Below, in pieces: positions 5,037 through 7,256 of a DNA stretch of 7,256 nucleotides. Numbering within the stretch: the first letter of the stretch is position 1; every line of letters starts with the position of its first letter. The notes beneath the pieces are model-generated. The model was not told where the DNA came from and ran no database searches. It saw nothing but the letters and a program-made list of their open reading frames with translations. The translations under genes and the position numbers were made by a program. The stretch comes from Desulfitobacterium sp. Its GTDB lineage: Bacteria; Bacillota; Desulfitobacteriia; Desulfitobacteriales; Desulfitobacteriaceae. The stretch lies in assembly GCA_012799495.1 (NCBI GenBank), contig JAAZLD010000440.1, positions 1 through 7,256 on the forward strand, given 5' to 3'.

Positions 5037-6293
5037 ATGAAAAATACCTCTCAAGGACTTAATAATAAGGATTCTCAAGGGAAGTGGTCTTGGATCCAGG
5101 GAGGAGTCAATGCTCCTCAAGGATTTAAAGCCACAGGAGTTAAAGGGAAAATTAGATACTCGGATAAATACGATTTAGCCTTGATCTATTCAGAGGTAAA
5201 GGCTCAAGGTGCAGGGGTCTATACTCGAAATAAAGTCAAAGCTCACCCTCTTCTTTTGACAATGAAGCATTTAGAAAATGGTAGTGCACAAGCTATTGTA
5301 ATTAACAGCGGTAACGCCAATGCCTGTGTAGGAGAAGCAGGCGATGAAGCAGCTTGGTTGATGGCTGAAAAAACTGCTCAGATGTTAGGGGTAGATCCAG
5401 AAGAAGTCTTAGTTGCTTCTACAGGAGTTATTGGGGAGAAAATGCCCCTTGACCGTGTAGAAAAGGGCATCGAAAAAGCTGCTACTCAACTTCTCCAGTC
5501 TAATGGAACTATGGAAGATGCTCATCTAGGGGCTTTAGCCATTATGACCACGGATACAGTTCCTAAAGAAGCTGCCTGTGAGCTAAGGATAGAAGAGGGA
5601 GTAGTGCGTCTAGGAGCTATGGCCAAGGGGTCAGGTATGATCCATCCTAATATGGGAACAATGCTAGGCTTTATTACCACTGATGCCATGATTCCTGCAG
5701 ATGATCTTCAGGTCTTGCTCCGGGAGGCCGTGGAAGATAGCTTTAATATGGTTACTGTTGATGGAGATACTAGCACTAATGATATGGTTCTAGCTTTGGC
5801 CAATGGTCAAAGTGGAATCTCTTTAAATGAAGAGGACTGGCAGGAATTTCGCCAGATGTTTTTTGCGGTGTGTAAGAAACTTGCTCAAGATATTGCTCGA
5901 GATGGAGAAGGGGCTAGTAAGTTTATTCAGGTTCAGGTAGAGGGAGCGGGAAATATAGAGGATGCTAGGAAAATTGCCAAAAGTATCTGTGGCTCTAGTC
6001 TCGTCAAGACCGCAATTTTCGGTGAAGATGCTAACTGGGGTAGAATCCTAGCAGCTGCCGGCTATTCTGGAGCGGAATTTGATCCTGAAAAAGTAGATAT
6101 ATATTTAGGGTCAGTCCTAGTAGCTCGGGCAGGGCAAGGGGTGAATTTCTCAGAAGAAGAGGCTAAAAAAGCTCTGATGAATAAGGATATAAATATTCGA
6201 GTTGTCCTCAGAGAGGGAGAGGCTCAAGCCACTGCATGGGGCTGCGATTTGACCCATGAGTATGTAACTATCAATGGTTCCTATAGAACTTGA
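5037..6293 (+). CDS. argJ: Bifunctional glutamate N-acetyltransferase / ornithine acetyltransferase
   Basis: ArgJ moves the acetyl group from N-acetylornithine to glutamate, recycling it; bifunctional forms also use acetyl-CoA. The 418-residue protein carries GGVNAPQGFKATGV (22-35), INSGNANACVG (89-99), ASTGVIGEKMP (127-137), the cleavage region KGSGMIHPNMGTMLGFITTD (197-216), and the C-terminal YVTINGSYRT. The precursor normally cleaves itself before the Thr of this motif, freeing Thr208 as nucleophile of the beta chain. Here the residue before it is Gly207 instead of the common Ala. The protein has about 20 residues before the conserved GGV start, slightly more than usual. The start is ATG 5037, with AAAGGTGTG at 5021-5029 as a fair ribosome binding site. 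Its presence shows the cyclic acetylated pathway. Whether it also acts as acetylglutamate synthase cannot be told from sequence. Confidence 0.97.
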   Translation: MKNTSQGLNNKDSQGKWSWIQGGVNAPQGFKATGVKGKIRYSDKYDLALIYSEVKAQGAGVYTRNKVKAHPLLLTMKHLENGSAQAIVINSGNANACVGEAGDEAAWLMAEKTAQMLGVDPEEVLVASTGVIGEKMPLDRVEKGIEKAATQLLQSNGTMEDAHLGALAIMTTDTVPKEAACELRIEEGVVRLGAMAKGSGMIHPNMGTMLGFITTDAMIPADDLQVLLREAVEDSFNMVTVDGDTSTNDMVLALANGQSGISLNEEDWQEFRQMFFAVCKKLAQDIARDGEGASKFIQVQVEGAGNIEDARKIAKSICGSSLVKTAIFGEDANWGRILAAAGYSGAEFDPEKVDIYLGSVLVARAGQGVNFSEEEAKKALMNKDINIRVVLREGEAQATAWGCDLTHEYVTINGSYRT

Positions 6294-6309
6294 GGACCGA
6301 TAGATATAT

Positions 6310-6333
6310 TCGAACATACACTCGAACATACAC
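6310..6333 (+). repeat. Perfect tandem 12-nt duplication in the argJ-argB gap
   Basis: TCGAACATACAC occurs at 6310-6321 and again directly at 6322-6333. The second unit abuts the hairpin at 6332-6356. The exact match suggests a recent slippage duplication. Confidence 0.85.
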
Positions 6334-6356
6334 CGACGGTTTTGGAGACCGTCGGT
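6332..6356 (+). other. GC-rich hairpin between argJ and argB
   Basis: ACCGACGGT (6332-6340) pairs perfectly with ACCGTCGGT (6348-6356) around a 7-nt loop. It is followed by CAATTAG, not a T tract, so it is not a standard terminator. It may slow decay or processing of the mRNA, or tune argB expression. It ends 15 nt before the argB ribosome binding site. Confidence 0.7.
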
Positions 6357-6371
6357 CAATTAGTAAATTAC

Positions 6372-6378
6372 AGGAGGG
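6372..6378 (+). promoter_or_regulatory. argB ribosome binding site
   Basis: AGGAGGG lies 6 nt before the ATG at 6385. It is close to ideal, so initiation of argB appears intact despite the later stop codon. Confidence 0.85.
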
Positions 6379-6384
6379 AAAAGA

Positions 6385-7256
6385 ATGACTCCTTTAGATA
6401 AAGGAATATCAACGGCTAATGTCTTAATCGAAGCCTTGCCTTATATTCAGAAGTTTGCAGGTAAGACCATAGTCATTAAATACGGTGGCCATGCTATGTT
6501 AGAGGAAAAGCTTAAAGAAAAAGTAATCCTAGATATATTGCTTTTGCACTCTGTAGGAATCCGGCCAGTGATTGTTCATGGAGGAGGACCAGAGATCAAC
6601 TCCATGTTGCAAAAGGTGGGAAAATAAAGCCATTTTGTTCGGGGTTTGAGAGTTACTGATAAGGAAACTATGGAAATCGCCGCTATGGTTTTAGTGGGAA
6701 AACTCAATACAGAGATTGTTTCTCTCCTTAATCGTTTTGGAGGTAAAGCAGTAGGCCTTTCTGGCAAAGACGCTCAACTACTCCAAGCCGTTAAAAAGCC
6801 ATTACAAATGGAAAACTCTCATGGGGAATTAGAAGATATCGATTTAGGTTATGTAGGGGAAATTACGGAAGTACGCCCCGGCATTATTCGTTCTTTATTA
6901 GACCAAGGTTATATCCCTGTCATTTCCCCTGTAGCTGGTGGGGAGGATTGGGAATCTTATAATATTAACGCCGACACTGCTGCTGGCGAAATAGCTAAAG
7001 CCCTTAAAGCAGATAAATTTCTTCTCTTAACAGATGTACCAGGAGTTTTGCGAGATGTGGAAGATCCTCATTCCCTCATCTCCGTTATTAAGGAAGAGGA
7101 GATTTCCGGTCTGATTGAAGAGGGAGTTATTAGTGGCGGTATGATACCGAAAGTGGAGTGTGCTCAGGAAGCTTTAGCAGGAGGAGTAGATAATGTTCAT
7201 ATCTTAGATGGGCGGATCCCTCATTCTATACTGTTAGAGCTTTTCACTGATGGGGG
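6385..7256 (+). pseudogene. argB: N-acetylglutamate kinase, interrupted by an in-frame TAA, 3' end outside the window
   Basis: ArgB phosphorylates N-acetylglutamate, the second step of arginine synthesis. The frame opens normally and shows IKYGGHAM (31-38, with the catalytic Lys32) and HGGGPEIN (65-72), then stops at codon 81 (TAA, 6625-6627) after VGK. Beyond it the same frame runs without another stop to the window edge and holds every later family motif: SHFVRGLRVTD (82-92, substrate Arg89), VGLSGKDA, NINADTAAGE (193-202, Asp197), LLTDVPGV and SGGMIPKVECA with Lys256. Homologues commonly have Glu after VGK, so GAA to TAA, one base, would explain it. Only a few C-terminal residues appear to be missing at the edge. 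The first 80 residues alone cannot form a kinase. The N-terminal extension before the KYGG strand resembles that of arginine-inhibited hexameric kinases. It could be a true nonsense mutation or a sequence error. Confidence 0.93.

Noticed and set aside
6625..6627. TAA as a recoded sense codon (selenocysteine, pyrrolysine or altered genetic code)
   Set aside because: Selenocysteine uses TGA and pyrrolysine TAG. Apart from the codons at 26-28 and 6625-6627, the conserved frames of the window contain no internal TAA, which a reassigned codon would show often. TAA also ends the genes at 840-842 and 2771-2769.
6150..6767. Minus-strand open frames at 6150-6359 and 6576-6767
   Set aside because: Both are antisense to argJ or argB coding sequence and show no family motif.

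Overview
The window looks like a chromosomal segment of a low-to-mid GC Gram-positive bacterium, most likely a member of the Clostridia (Peptococcaceae or Desulfitobacterium-like). This rests on strong AGGAGG-type ribosome binding sites, the argC-argJ-argB gene order, the split ThrE-type exporter and the general protein style. No single gene fixes the genus.

Layout. Positions 2-385 hold the 3' part of an ECF-type sigma factor gene, cut by the window edge, with an apparent in-frame TAA at 26-28. It overlaps by 8 nt a small membrane protein gene (378-842) that is probably its anti-sigma partner. An M20-family amidohydrolase/peptidase gene follows (871-2034). A 245-bp gap carries a repeat element (2069-2179), with two direct copies and one inverted copy of an AT-rich motif, and then a strong terminator (2230-2271). 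On the minus strand are two genes for the halves of a ThrE/YjjP-YjjB type exporter (3548-2769 and 2741-2280), transcribed away from the arginine genes.

The 382-bp gap 3549-3930 is rich in signals. It has a candidate promoter overlapped by an ARG-box-like site, a hairpin with a T tract, a second hairpin, a perfect 19-bp palindrome and a tandem array of 19-nt repeats just before argC. argC (3931-4956), argJ (5037-6293) and argB (6385 to the window end) follow. They encode the reductase, the acetyl-recycling transferase and the kinase of the cyclic acetylated route to ornithine.

The clearest anomaly is argB. Its frame is conserved in full to the window end but has TAA at codon 81 (6625-6627), between the GGGPEIN loop and the GLRVTD motif. 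It would be a nonfunctional or split kinase unless the base is an error. With the sigma factor stop, the window holds two apparent nonsense codons in otherwise intact, conserved frames. That points to recent gene decay or to substitution errors in the sequence. I did not find a convincing new biological system. The most noteworthy items are the two nonsense codons, the argC upstream repeat array and the 2069-2179 repeat element.
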